Part shown: positions 1 to 10,079 of the stretch, piece after piece
How the letters are laid out: each line of letters begins with the position of its first letter
Numbering within the stretch: the first letter of the stretch is position 1
Assembly: GCA_002701385.1 (NCBI GenBank)
Contig: NZVD01000090.1
Location: 31,830 to 95,829, forward strand
Direction: 5' to 3'
Source of the DNA: Rhodopirellula sp.
Lineage (GTDB): Bacteria > Planctomycetota > Planctomycetia > Pirellulales > Pirellulaceae
Length of the DNA stretch: 64,000 nt
Translations under genes and position numbers: made by a program
Notes under the pieces: model-generated
The model's database searches: none
What the model was told of the DNA's origin: nothing
What the model saw: the letters and a program-made list of their open reading frames with translations, nothing else

Positions 1-201
1 GGTCTGAGTTACGGAGCCACGGACGAATTGGGATATCGCAGTGTAGAAAAAATTGTCACCGTACATGATCTCCACGCCACGATCTTGCACCAACTAGGCT
101 TAGATCACCACAAATTAAGCTACCATCATCAGGGACATTCAGAATCCCTGACCGATGCCCGAGTTACAGAAGCCCGAGTGGTCAAAGACATTTTACTTTA
201 G
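1..201 (+). CDS. DUF1501 domain-containing protein, C-terminal fragment (5' truncated by window edge)
   Basis: Frame 1 reads GLSYGATDELGYRSVEKIVTVHDLHATILHQLGLDHHKLSYHHQG...VVKDILL then TAG at 199-201; matches the C-terminal 'HDLHATLLHLLGLDHxxLTYxxxGR' of other DUF1501 proteins in this window. Confidence 0.85.
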   Translation, partial: GLSYGATDELGYRSVEKIVTVHDLHATILHQLGLDHHKLSYHHQGHSESLTDARVTEARVVKDILL

Positions 202-217
202 GCGACTCGAGGAGACT

Positions 218-1603
218 CTAAGCGATAAGTTCTTCAATGACTTCTCCACCGAATTGACTCAGTTGTTTATATCGCCCGGCATGAAAGTAAGTCAGCTTAT
301 TGTCATCTAGTCCCATTAGCCGAAGTAGAGTCACGTGAAAGTCGCGTAATGGATGTACGACTTCAACCGCTTCCATCCCCACCTCGTCAGTCGCTCCGAT
401 CGTGTGGCCAGCTTTGACTCCTCCACCTGCGAGCCATACGGTCATCGCATTTGGATTGTGGTCCCGCCCGTATCTCACGCCACCACCCCGAATTCCATTA
501 TCCGGTGTGCGACCAAATTCGCCCATCCAAACCACCAGAGTCTCGTCCAGGAGACCTCGTTGTTTCAGATCCTGAAGCAATGCAGCAATCGGTTGGTCGA
601 CTCTTTCTATCATCGAACCATGAGCACGTAGAATGTAATCATGACTATCCCAACTGCTGGCATAGACCTGAACAAAACGGACTCCCTTTTCAACCAATTT
701 CCGTGCCAACAGACATCGTCGTCCAAAGTTGTCTGTGGTTGGATTATCGATTCCATATAGATCTCTGGTTACCTGAGTTTCGTCTTCGATACTCACAAGA
801 TCGGGAACCTGTGTTTGCATTCGGAAGGCCAATTCGTAATTATTCATCCGTGCTTTGAGCTGTTCGTGCTGAGGATGAGCTTCGGCGTGCTTTCCATTTA
901 GCTTGGCTAACAGATCAAGATTCCGCCGCTGCTGGCGACGCGTCACGCCTTTGGGAGGCCGGATATCAAGCAACGGCGATCCCTGAGGACGAAAAGCTGT
1001 CCCTTGAAAATCTGTGGGTAAGAAACCGTTATTCCAGTTTGCCGGGCCACCCTGTGGATAAGAAAGCTCGGGAAGCACAACAAACCCCGGGAGATCTTTA
1101 TTCTCCGTACCCAACCCAAGGTTGACCCAAGCTCCAATGGCTGGATCACCTCCAAAACGATTGCCGGTGTTTACGTGATAATTAGCGGCAGGGTGGTTTA
1201 CCGAGGTCACTTGCAAACCTCGATAAAAACAGATGTCGTCCACAACCTTTTCCAGGTGAGGCCATGCGGTGGTTATATCGGCTCCCGATTCGCCTGATTT
1301 CTTGAATTCAAACGGCGTCTGTACAAAGTAGCGTTTACCGCTCGCCATCGCGCTCTGTTCCTGACCGCTACGTTGAAACTCCTGTTCGTGAAGCTCCTTT
1401 AACTTCGGCTTGGGATCAAAAGTATCAATGTGAGAAGGCCCACCTTCCATATAAAGGAAGATACAATGCTTCGCCTTCGCTTTTGGGTAGTGTGCCACTC
1501 GCAACGGGCTTTCCTCCGCCATTGCATCATCGGCCAGCATGGCGGTGAGCGCAATACTTCCCAAACTTGTATTCAAACCATATAAGAATTCACGGCGATC
1601 CAT
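218..1603 (-). CDS. DUF1501 domain-containing protein (sulfatase-like fold, exported)
   Basis: 461 aa; N-terminal MDRREFLYGLNTSLGSIALTAML Tat/Sec-like signal, FLYMEGGPSHIDTFDPKP, GEFGRTPDNG, HNPNAMTVWLAGGGVKAG. Confidence 0.9.
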   Translation of the reverse strand: MDRREFLYGLNTSLGSIALTAMLADDAMAEESPLRVAHYPKAKAKHCIFLYMEGGPSHIDTFDPKPKLKELHEQEFQRSGQEQSAMASGKRYFVQTPFEFKKSGESGADITTAWPHLEKVVDDICFYRGLQVTSVNHPAANYHVNTGNRFGGDPAIGAWVNLGLGTENKDLPGFVVLPELSYPQGGPANWNNGFLPTDFQGTAFRPQGSPLLDIRPPKGVTRRQQRRNLDLLAKLNGKHAEAHPQHEQLKARMNNYELAFRMQTQVPDLVSIEDETQVTRDLYGIDNPTTDNFGRRCLLARKLVEKGVRFVQVYASSWDSHDYILRAHGSMIERVDQPIAALLQDLKQRGLLDETLVVWMGEFGRTPDNGIRGGGVRYGRDHNPNAMTVWLAGGGVKAGHTIGATDEVGMEAVEVVHPLRDFHVTLLRLMGLDDNKLTYFHAGRYKQLSQFGGEVIEELIA

Positions 1604-1624
1604 TTTTTCTGCTTCGGCACTCCT

Positions 1625-4312
1625 CTAATAAACGTATATGAATTCATTGGTATTCAATAACACCAGGCAAAGCTCCGCGAACGCTCTGGTACGAGCGTCG
1701 ACTTGATGGGGCTGCAGATCGTGCTGATAATCCTGATACTCAAATAACGTTTCTGTAAATGTAAATTCCTCCCCCGTATTTTCTTCATTTGCCCGTCGCA
1801 CCACTTCGGTAGGATACTCTCGGATCTGTGGCTCACTTTCGCGATGGTCGGTGAGGCATTCTTTCCAATGCACTCTAGCAGCCTTTAATTCTTCGCGGTC
1901 CGGTAATCTCCCGACGGCTAATTCAAAAGCACGCTTAATCGCATCTTCATCCGACTTGGCCTCTTTTAGAATACGATGAGCCATCGCCAGAGACCGATCT
2001 GCCGACTCTTCACTATTAAACAGTGCAAACACCTGGGGAGTCACATTGGATGCATCCCGCATTTCACAGGACTCATCCGGCGAAGGCTGATTGAAGGTTG
2101 TCATAAAGGGATCACGCAATCCCCTTAGTTTGAGGACATAAATCGATCTTCGATTCCGTTGTTCCGGATTCACATTCGGAACGTAACTGGGAGCAAAGGA
2201 ACCCATAATCTGGCGTGGTTGTAAGGCAGCCTCTACATTCATATCAGGTCGAACCGGTAATCCCCCGAGCTCATGCACCAATTCCCCACTGACTTGTAGC
2301 GTCGAATCTCGTAGTTCTTCAGACGTCAATCGGCGTGCCTGGAATACCGAGTAAAACTGGCGATTGCTATCGAGTTCATTCAAAGTGTCCAAATCCGGAT
2401 GAGTGCTACTTCGCTGATAAGCCTCTGAAGTAAGAATGAGCTTATGAAGTTGTTTGATAGACCAGCCTGATTTAATAAACTCGGACGTCAGCCAATCTAA
2501 TAAAAGAGGATGAGTAGGTTTATCTCCGGTAGCTCCAAAATTATTTGGATTCCCGGCAATGCCCTGCCCAAAATGATAGGCCCACACTCGATTGACCATC
2601 ACGCGTGCGGTCAGAGGGTTTTTGGAATCCGTCACCCATTTCGCAAACGAACCTCGCCGTCCTTCCAGTGCTTTTGGAATACTTGCTTGCAGCCCGGTCA
2701 CACTCAGAATTCCTGGCGTAACAGACTCTGAAGGTGTAAAGATATTACCCCCGGTGAGGATGGCGGTGTTTTCCAAAATCCCGTTGGTTACATTACCAGG
2801 CTTATCAAAACGATTGTACGAATTACGATTTAGCTGAGTATGGCCATTGTAGACTCCCAAAATCAAAGGCTCGTATCGATCTCGTGCTCGCTTATAAAGG
2901 TTACTCCATTTGCCACTCAGCCGAGCACGCCCAAAGTCGTTTGCCGTTTTATTTGGGTTATTGACTGTCTTGCGTAGATCAGCAATCGCTTCCTCGCGTT
3001 TCGCTAAGTACTTCTTGTCTTCCTCAAATTGCTTCGTGTTTTCATGAGGGAGAAACGGGATAGGTAACTCTGCCATCTGCGTCGTAGCAAACACGGATTG
3101 AATGGAGTAGTAATCCCGAGTTGGCACCGGATCGAACTTATGGTCATGGCAGCGAGCACATTGTAACGCCTGACCTAAAAACACCTGACCAACCGACGAG
3201 GTAACGTCGTCCAGGAATTGCTGACGGGTAATCTTACCAACAGACATACCGGTATGTTCCCAGGGCCCCATTCGTAAAAAGCCAAGCCCTAACTGAGCCT
3301 CGGGAGATTCAGCAAACAACTCGTCTGCTGCTATTTGCTCCTGCACAAACTGATCATAGGGTTTGTCCTGATTAAAACTGCGAATGACATAATCTCGATA
3401 TCGCCAGGCATTTGGACGCTCATAATCATTGGCAAATCCGCTGCTGTCGGCATACCGTACAACATCCAGCCAATGCTTACCCCACTGCTCACCGTATCTC
3501 TGTGATGCAAGCAGCCGATCAATTAGGTTCTCGAAAGCTTGGGGAGATTCGTCCTCTTTGAATTCCCTGATCGCTTCCGGAGTCGGCGGCAATCCGGTCA
3601 AGGTATAGCTTACACGCCGAATCAGAGTGGTTTTGTCCGCTCGCGGAGCTACTTTCAATCCCATTGGCAAATGCTGCGCAACCAAGTAATCAATCGCGTG
3701 CCCCTGATCCTGAGTAATGTCGACATCAGCAATCGGCTGATACGCCCAAAGATTCTTTGGCTGATAGGTCCGATTGCTCCATTCTTCGCTCAGGCCACCC
3801 GACGTCGCAACTCGAATCTCATCGCCCGTCCCCCACGGATCTTGCCCCTGCTGAATCTCCTTCAATCGTTGTTCGTTAGGCCACGGAGCCTGAGCTGCGA
3901 TCCACTCTTTCACAAACACCAATTCTTCTGAAGTCAAACGTTCGCTTTCCTTGGGAGGCATTGCAGACCAAACATCATCATCCCGCTGGATTGCTAAATA
4001 AAGAGGACTTCCTTCCGGCCGCCCCAGGACAATTGATGCTTCTCCCGTAGCTCCTCCCTTAAGTAGCCCGGCCCGCGACGTAAGATCTAACTCCCCTTCA
4101 ATTTGGTCTGGCTCCGCTCCGTGACAGGCAAAGCACTTATTGACCAATATACGGTGAACTTGAAATGCGAATAGTTGTTCAGGATCGCTGCGTCGTGCCT
4201 TTAGATCACTCTCATCCCCACAGACAAACGGTAAATTCAGCATGAATACGAACATGCCAACAATCATCTTGATAGTTTGTCTATTTGCTGAATGACTTTG
4301 TAGTAATGTCAC
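1625..4312 (-). CDS. PSCyt1/DUF1549/DUF1553 domain-containing planctomycete cytochrome protein
   Basis: 895 aa; NKCFACHGAEPDQIEGELDL (PSCyt1 CxxCH), [64 protein letters not shown]. Confidence 0.92.
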   Translation of the reverse strand: MTLLQSHSANRQTIKMIVGMFVFMLNLPFVCGDESDLKARRSDPEQLFAFQVHRILVNKCFACHGAEPDQIEGELDLTSRAGLLKGGATGEASIVLGRPEGSPLYLAIQRDDDVWSAMPPKESERLTSEELVFVKEWIAAQAPWPNEQRLKEIQQGQDPWGTGDEIRVATSGGLSEEWSNRTYQPKNLWAYQPIADVDITQDQGHAIDYLVAQHLPMGLKVAPRADKTTLIRRVSYTLTGLPPTPEAIREFKEDESPQAFENLIDRLLASQRYGEQWGKHWLDVVRYADSSGFANDYERPNAWRYRDYVIRSFNQDKPYDQFVQEQIAADELFAESPEAQLGLGFLRMGPWEHTGMSVGKITRQQFLDDVTSSVGQVFLGQALQCARCHDHKFDPVPTRDYYSIQSVFATTQMAELPIPFLPHENTKQFEEDKKYLAKREEAIADLRKTVNNPNKTANDFGRARLSGKWSNLYKRARDRYEPLILGVYNGHTQLNRNSYNRFDKPGNVTNGILENTAILTGGNIFTPSESVTPGILSVTGLQASIPKALEGRRGSFAKWVTDSKNPLTARVMVNRVWAYHFGQGIAGNPNNFGATGDKPTHPLLLDWLTSEFIKSGWSIKQLHKLILTSEAYQRSSTHPDLDTLNELDSNRQFYSVFQARRLTSEELRDSTLQVSGELVHELGGLPVRPDMNVEAALQPRQIMGSFAPSYVPNVNPEQRNRRSIYVLKLRGLRDPFMTTFNQPSPDESCEMRDASNVTPQVFALFNSEESADRSLAMAHRILKEAKSDEDAIKRAFELAVGRLPDREELKAARVHWKECLTDHRESEPQIREYPTEVVRRANEENTGEEFTFTETLFEYQDYQHDLQPHQVDARTRAFAELCLVLLNTNEFIYVY

Positions 4313-4346
4313 TGGTTCAATCTTAATTACGAACAGGCTATTTCAT

Positions 4347-5210
4347 TTACCAAGAGATCTTAGAAGGAAAGAAATCCGCGATCAAGTCTTCATAAAAGGG
4401 ACGTAGCAATTCCACATCAGGCGGATCATTGGATTTGGAATATAAGTCATAGGGATTAAACAGCTTCACGAACTCCAACATTTTATGATCGTGTTCGTCC
4501 ATTAAGTGGCGATAGGCGCCCTCACTGTGCCAAGGATAGAACGAATGATAGCGAATCATTGCCAATCCTTCATCAGGCAAATAATCTTTGCATACATTGT
4601 ACATGTATTCGTCATGTCCCCATGACAACATTACATTTCTGAGTCCACAGTTGGCCGTATAAATGCCTAACTCTGACTGGAATACAGGGTCCAAATTGTC
4701 AGGGTTCTCCTGAAAGAAATCATGGTAGACTATCGACGAATCAAAACGGCACCCCACCACAAACGTATCACCAGTCACACACCATTGAGGCTCATCAAAG
4801 AGGCAAAGAATTTTCCCGAGATCATGAATGAGTCCGGTAAGGATAAACCAACGAGGGTGCCCATCAGCTCGAATCGCCTCAGCCGTTTGTAACAGATGCT
4901 CAATTTGACTGAGATTGGTATCCGGATCACTATCATCGATCAGTGTATTAAGAAACTCCATCGCTTCCCAAATCCCCATTTGTCGGCGATTGAGTGGGAG
5001 AAACTGTTCGCGTTTAAGGCGATTGATTTCAACCGTCTGTCGTTGATGATTCAAACGGTAGAATTCACGCACATGATCCGGTGCATCATCATAACTACGG
5101 AATTCCTCTGATGTATTTCCTTGATTTGCATCGGGTTGTTTTGGATAGCGACGAAGTAGGTCGTCATCCCACTGATCGAGCGACTGAAGTGGATTTCCCT
5201 CTGGTTTCAT
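4347..5210 (-). CDS. inositol oxygenase (myo-inositol oxygenase family)
   Basis: 287 aa; GLIHDLGKILCLFDEPQW, ELGIYTANCGLRNVMLSWGHDEYMY, MIRYHSFYPWHSEGAYRHLM, FNPYDLYSKSNDPPDVELLRPFYEDLI...KISW: all characteristic of MIOX. Confidence 0.93.
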   Translation of the reverse strand: MKPEGNPLQSLDQWDDDLLRRYPKQPDANQGNTSEEFRSYDDAPDHVREFYRLNHQRQTVEINRLKREQFLPLNRRQMGIWEAMEFLNTLIDDSDPDTNLSQIEHLLQTAEAIRADGHPRWFILTGLIHDLGKILCLFDEPQWCVTGDTFVVGCRFDSSIVYHDFFQENPDNLDPVFQSELGIYTANCGLRNVMLSWGHDEYMYNVCKDYLPDEGLAMIRYHSFYPWHSEGAYRHLMDEHDHKMLEFVKLFNPYDLYSKSNDPPDVELLRPFYEDLIADFFPSKISW

Positions 5211-6778
5211 TCTTCGTCACTCTTTATACAAATCAGCTCTCGAATCGTATGTGCAAAAATACGGCCTTCTGAAAAAGAGAGCGAGGCGCGGTGATAAGAT
5301 TCACCTGCCGACCCAAGGTCATTTATCTCCACAACCGCTCGGGCATCCAAAGAGGAAGCATTCCAACGAATCACAAACACGGTGCCGTTCATGACGGGCA
5401 CATAAAGATGTTCTCCGGCCACGGTAGGTGTCGCACTGGCAATGTGCCCCCAACCACTCCCCTTCGATCTCTTATCTCCAAAGACAGTGAAGCCCCGCGA
5501 ATTCTTCATGCTGTTCGGAGTTACCGTCTGTTCCTTCAACTGCTTGGCGCCTTCTGACTGATCAAAATAGAGATATTGATCTTCCGTTTCGGGACGAGCA
5601 TTAATTTGCAAAGGCAATTCAAGATATTGCACTTGGCCGGTTTCCACATTCACACGTCCCAACCAGGGTCTCACGTAACTGCGGAAATAATGATACTTAC
5701 CGACTAGCAAATTAGAAGTCTGGGTGATCATCCGTTTATTCTTTCCCACTCGCAAGTCGGCTGTTTGATCAGATTCCTTTTCCTCGGCGAAAATAGAAGT
5801 CGGAATGTTGTCGACGATCGATGTTTGAGTAAGAATCTTCCCGGTAATGCCATCTACGATGAGATGGTTCCCTTTGTGAAACAAACAAACCTTATCGTTA
5901 TACAGTCGATAACTCGCCGTACTCATGAAACCAGGGAGCGGCAGTGACCAAATGGTTGAGCCATCGGCCAGATCAACCAGCGAGACTCCCTCGGGCTTTT
6001 CCGGAGGGCCGTGGCCTCCACCTCTGCCGACCACGACGACCTTTCGACCGTCACTCAATTTCTGTGGTACGACGGCGTTACCCATATTGAGACCACAGGT
6101 AGTTGTCCAAACCACATCACCTGTTTGCATATCGAGTGCCTGCAGCTGCGTCCAATCTTTTATCGGGGCGTCTTTGTATTTATGCGGAAAGACGCCGTTC
6201 GGATCAGGCGGATAGACTTGTCGAGTGAATACAAATCTATCGCCTAAAAGGAATGGTAACGTACGATTCACACTTAGGACTTCACGTGACCAAAGAGGAG
6301 CTCCCTGTAAATTGAAGCAGGCGATCGTGCCCGACGCATTGATAAAGACCACTCGTTCGCCATCCACGACAGCTGGTGGGGAAGTACTGTCGCCAAAGCA
6401 GCCTGACAGCCTGAGTGTATACTTTCCAGGAATCGCTCGTCGCCACAAGACGTGACCGTTATTGGCGTCCACGCACCAAGCCACAATGTCTTTCCCGAGC
6501 TGTGAGTCTTCGGTGACCTCCTTAAACGTCGTGAAGAACACCCTGCCCTTACTAATCACAGGAGTACTTTGCCCTGTTTCCGGTAGGGTCAAAACCCAGT
6601 GTATGTTGCGGCGATGGACAACACTCCAGTCAGTCGGCGCTGCCTGTTCGATCTGAAAGTTTCCATGAGGCCCTGTTGCCTGGTGCCAATCCTGAGCTGC
6701 GAGCGGATGAACCACAAACCACTCGGCAAGCAGAATCAAGACGCAAAAAATCTGCCCACCAAAAACTCTTAAAAGCAT
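5207..6778 (-). CDS. PQQ-like beta-propeller repeat protein, exported
   Basis: 523 aa; signal-like N-terminus, repeated GDVVWTTTCG / DGSTIWSLPLPG blades, ELICIKSDEE end; paralogous by eye to 28421..29965. Confidence 0.85.
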   Translation of the reverse strand: MLLRVFGGQIFCVLILLAEWFVVHPLAAQDWHQATGPHGNFQIEQAAPTDWSVVHRRNIHWVLTLPETGQSTPVISKGRVFFTTFKEVTEDSQLGKDIVAWCVDANNGHVLWRRAIPGKYTLRLSGCFGDSTSPPAVVDGERVVFINASGTIACFNLQGAPLWSREVLSVNRTLPFLLGDRFVFTRQVYPPDPNGVFPHKYKDAPIKDWTQLQALDMQTGDVVWTTTCGLNMGNAVVPQKLSDGRKVVVVGRGGGHGPPEKPEGVSLVDLADGSTIWSLPLPGFMSTASYRLYNDKVCLFHKGNHLIVDGITGKILTQTSIVDNIPTSIFAEEKESDQTADLRVGKNKRMITQTSNLLVGKYHYFRSYVRPWLGRVNVETGQVQYLELPLQINARPETEDQYLYFDQSEGAKQLKEQTVTPNSMKNSRGFTVFGDKRSKGSGWGHIASATPTVAGEHLYVPVMNGTVFVIRWNASSLDARAVVEINDLGSAGESYHRASLSFSEGRIFAHTIRELICIKSDEE

Positions 6779-6831
6779 GGCAAATCTTAACCTCAGAAAT
6801 AGGAAGTTTGAATTACAGGAAGTCTGACTGA

Positions 6832-7776
6832 TTAACGGTTAGATTTACCAGCTACGTCAAGCAACAGCGAATTAGAGACATTATTTCCAAAATCATCAAA
6901 TCGGTCGAAAGTCCATACGACCTTTTTACTTTTGGGGTTCAATTCGACCAACAACGGCTGTCCGGGACCGGCGTGACAATTTCCAATCACATAATTTCCG
7001 TTGGGTAACACTTCAAGAGTTGTCACCCATGCCAGTACGATTCCTTCGAGATCTTTCTGACGAATCTGCCAGACGATTTTCTTTTCGGGTGTCACTTCCA
7101 GTACGGCGTGTCCGTTTCCACAACCAATCAGCGTATTACCATTTTTCAATCTCAAAGCCGAAAATGCCTGATTTCCATAAGCTTCCGGTCCATGACCACC
7201 TGCTCGATCCTGAAACAACGGCACTTCATATTCCCAAATCACATTCCCCGATTTGGAATCATATTCACGAATTTTCCCATCCCCTTCATGGCAAACCAGA
7301 TAGTTTCCATTTCCAAGCTGCCTTGCCAGCCGGGTATCCCGATGTGGATGTGGATTATCCACAACCAGTTTTGTTTCCTTAACAATTTCCCCATCGCGGT
7401 TTACTTCAATGATCCTTCCCACCCCGGATTCGGCAATCATGACATTCCCGTTCTTTAGTGGCTGAAAGGCGTGGACTTCCAAACGTTTCCCCTGATTTCC
7501 ATTTTGCGTGCGACTGTTGTAACTCCAAACTATCTTTTTCGAGTTGTGATCAATTTCAACGACTTCGCTCATATTACGTTGCACCATGACATTGCCGTTG
7601 TCCAGGACATGAATGTCATGAATTCCACCGAACGCCATTTGCCAACTGGTGGAACCGTCTTTTTCAATAATCTGAAGACCTGATTTCCCATGTAACAGAA
7701 CTCGGTGTTTGGCAGAGGCGGACGAGGCAAATAGTAGAAGGCTAAAAATTGAGGCAGATATAAGAAATCGTTTCAT
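6832..7776 (-). CDS. exported beta-propeller protein (PQQ-like/arylsulfotransferase-like repeats)
   Basis: Signal peptide MKRFLISASIFSLLLFASSASA chosen as start (ORF track extends to 7848); repeated 'LxNGNxLI...VWxY/xW' blades. Confidence 0.75.
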   Translation of the reverse strand: MKRFLISASIFSLLLFASSASAKHRVLLHGKSGLQIIEKDGSTSWQMAFGGIHDIHVLDNGNVMVQRNMSEVVEIDHNSKKIVWSYNSRTQNGNQGKRLEVHAFQPLKNGNVMIAESGVGRIIEVNRDGEIVKETKLVVDNPHPHRDTRLARQLGNGNYLVCHEGDGKIREYDSKSGNVIWEYEVPLFQDRAGGHGPEAYGNQAFSALRLKNGNTLIGCGNGHAVLEVTPEKKIVWQIRQKDLEGIVLAWVTTLEVLPNGNYVIGNCHAGPGQPLLVELNPKSKKVVWTFDRFDDFGNNVSNSLLLDVAGKSNR

Positions 7777-7907
7777 GACATAGGGGTCCGTGGTTGAACA
7801 TTCTGAGAGGCTAATTGATGTAGATATTGTAGCAATTATGAGACGCACCCGTTATTTTGATGGCTCGGATAACAGACTGCCGCGAACAAGCTGAACTGAC
7901 GGACTAG

Positions 7908-8453
7908 ATGCGTAGAGAGTACAACAATATTCGGCACAATCACATCGTCATTGCTGAATACGATCAGGCCTGGATAGATTCGTTTCAGCGCGAAGTCATT
8001 TGCCTACAGCGATTGATGGGGGATCTTCTTGTCCAGGCTCATCATATCGGCAGTACGTCCGTACCGGGCTTAGCCGCCAAACCGGTAGTGGATCTTCTTC
8101 TTGAAGTCACCGACGTCAAGAAACTGGATGACTTGCAGGCTACGAGCATAAGCCATGGTTATCAGTTTTGGGGCGAGTACGGGCTAGCCGGCCGCCGTTA
8201 TCTCACCAAGGGTACAGACCCCCGAACTCACAACATTCATAGCTATACATCAGGGGATTCTGAACTCAAGCGGCATTTAGCATTTCGTGATTATCTTCGG
8301 GCTCACCCGGACGTGGCCGCAGATTACGTGAGTCTTAAACGTCGCTTAGCTGCTGAATGCAATCATGACATTGATAAGTATTGTGATGGTAAAGATGCCT
8401 TCATCAAACATTATCAACAGCTAGCATTAGAGTATGTATCATCCCAATCATAG
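7908..8453 (+). CDS. GrpB family protein (UPF0157, nucleotidyltransferase-like)
   Basis: 181 aa; HHIGSTSVPGLAAKPVVDLLLEV, HLAFRDYLRAHPDVAADYVSLKRRLA. Confidence 0.92.
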   Translation: MRREYNNIRHNHIVIAEYDQAWIDSFQREVICLQRLMGDLLVQAHHIGSTSVPGLAAKPVVDLLLEVTDVKKLDDLQATSISHGYQFWGEYGLAGRRYLTKGTDPRTHNIHSYTSGDSELKRHLAFRDYLRAHPDVAADYVSLKRRLAAECNHDIDKYCDGKDAFIKHYQQLALEYVSSQS

Positions 8454-8590
8454 AACATATCTTCAGGAGATTTGAGTGTCATATCTCTTAAGACTATTCT
8501 CTGTTTCAGAACCATGGCGTTCTTTTTAAAATCGCAACTGGTCACCCAAAAGATCTGGGCAGTATTGGCGGGTGGTCAACAATCCCTAAC

Positions 8591-10012
8591 TTAAGCGTCA
8601 ATCATGTCGTGAAGAATTTCCCCACCAATGTCTGTAAGGCGACGATAACGACCAGCATGCAAATAGCGTAAAAGCTCATCATCAAGCCCCATCAAATCGA
8701 GTAGTGTGGCGTGTACATTACGAATGTGAATCGGTTCTTCTGCAGCGCGCAAACTGAAGTCATCCGTACCACCGATGGTAGTACCTGCTTTCACATTTCC
8801 ACCTGCCATCCACATAACCAATCCATACTTATTATGATCTCTGCCAGGTGTACCACCAATATTCCCTGGGGCAAACGGAGTTCGTCCCATTTCGGAAGCC
8901 CAGACGACCAACGTGTCCTTCAACATATCGCGTTGTTGCAAGTCCGTGAGTAAAGCGGCAACAGGCGTATCCACCTCTGCTGACTGACGCACCATGCGAC
9001 CTTTGACGTCACCATGGTGATCCCAGCTATTCCCTCCAATCTGGACTCCATGGATAAGCATCGTATAACGCACACCGCTTTCCGCCAGTCGGCGGGCCAT
9101 GAGACACTGCTTTCCAAATCCGGCAGTCTTTGGGTTATCAAGTCCGTATAGTTTGTGAATATGCTCGGGCTCAAATGACAGATCGACTAACTCAGGTGCG
9201 GTGGATTGCATACGATAAGCGAGTTCATAGGATTCGATCCGAGCCTCTAAATCCGTAGCATGAGGGAATCGATCACTATAACGTTGATTCAATTTCTTAA
9301 GTTGATCTAGCTCCCCTCGCTGGCGTTTTGAGCCGACACCACGTGGTGAATCCAAATTGAGAATCGGCGTTCCTTCGTTTCTCAGTAACGTGCCCTGATA
9401 CGCTGCTGGCAGGAAACCATTTCCCCATGTATGGGCGCCATTCACTGGTGCTCCACGTGGATCCTGAATCACCATATAGGCCGGCATATTGTCATTCTCA
9501 GTGCCTAGGCCATAGGTCACCCAACTTCCAACAGACGCATGCCCAGGAAACTGGCTTCCAGTGGTCACATGTAATGTGGAAGGACCATGATTTGGATTGT
9601 CGGTTTCAATCCCGTGTATGAACGCAAGCTTATCCACGTGCCCCGCAATTTTCGGAAACAACTCGGAGACATACCGTTTCGATTCACCGTATTGTTTGAA
9701 TTGAAAGGGGCTTCCAATAAGTGAGTGGGGATGCGAAATACGGCCCTGGATTTCCCCTCGCACATCATGCGACCCTGGAATTCTCTGGCCATGCAACCTG
9801 TTTAACTCTGGCTTATACTCGAAAGAGTCCATTTGGCTAACACCTCCCTGCATGAACAGAAAGATGCAACGCTTTGCTTTACGGGGAAGATGTTGAGGGC
9901 GTGGCGCGAATGGTTTCGAACTTGAATCCTCATTGGCCTGCAGCAGATCCGTCAGCGCAAGCAAACCTAATCCATTCAGAGTGTTTGCTAAGAGACTGCG
10001 TCTTGAATACAT
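8591..10012 (-). CDS. DUF1501 domain-containing protein
   Basis: 473 aa; MYSRRSLLANTLNGLGLLALTDLL, FLFMQGGVSQMDSFEYKP, ASEMGRTPFAPG, HNKYGLVMWMAGGNVKAG. Confidence 0.9.
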   Translation of the reverse strand: MYSRRSLLANTLNGLGLLALTDLLQANEDSSSKPFAPRPQHLPRKAKRCIFLFMQGGVSQMDSFEYKPELNRLHGQRIPGSHDVRGEIQGRISHPHSLIGSPFQFKQYGESKRYVSELFPKIAGHVDKLAFIHGIETDNPNHGPSTLHVTTGSQFPGHASVGSWVTYGLGTENDNMPAYMVIQDPRGAPVNGAHTWGNGFLPAAYQGTLLRNEGTPILNLDSPRGVGSKRQRGELDQLKKLNQRYSDRFPHATDLEARIESYELAYRMQSTAPELVDLSFEPEHIHKLYGLDNPKTAGFGKQCLMARRLAESGVRYTMLIHGVQIGGNSWDHHGDVKGRMVRQSAEVDTPVAALLTDLQQRDMLKDTLVVWASEMGRTPFAPGNIGGTPGRDHNKYGLVMWMAGGNVKAGTTIGGTDDFSLRAAEEPIHIRNVHATLLDLMGLDDELLRYLHAGRYRRLTDIGGEILHDMIDA

Positions 10013-10079
10013 GTGGTACTTTCAGTTTTCGATTTTCGCGTCTTTGACGATGCTCGCGAATCTACAATCAGATTACGCC

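Noticed and set aside
451-858. 135-aa plus-strand ORF (and 353..631) opposite the DUF1501 gene
   Set aside because: Antisense shadow ORFs of a recognised gene; composition not protein-like
8454-8590. Possible short coding remnant between GrpB and DUF1501 genes
   Set aside because: Only ~20 residues open in any frame and no family recognised
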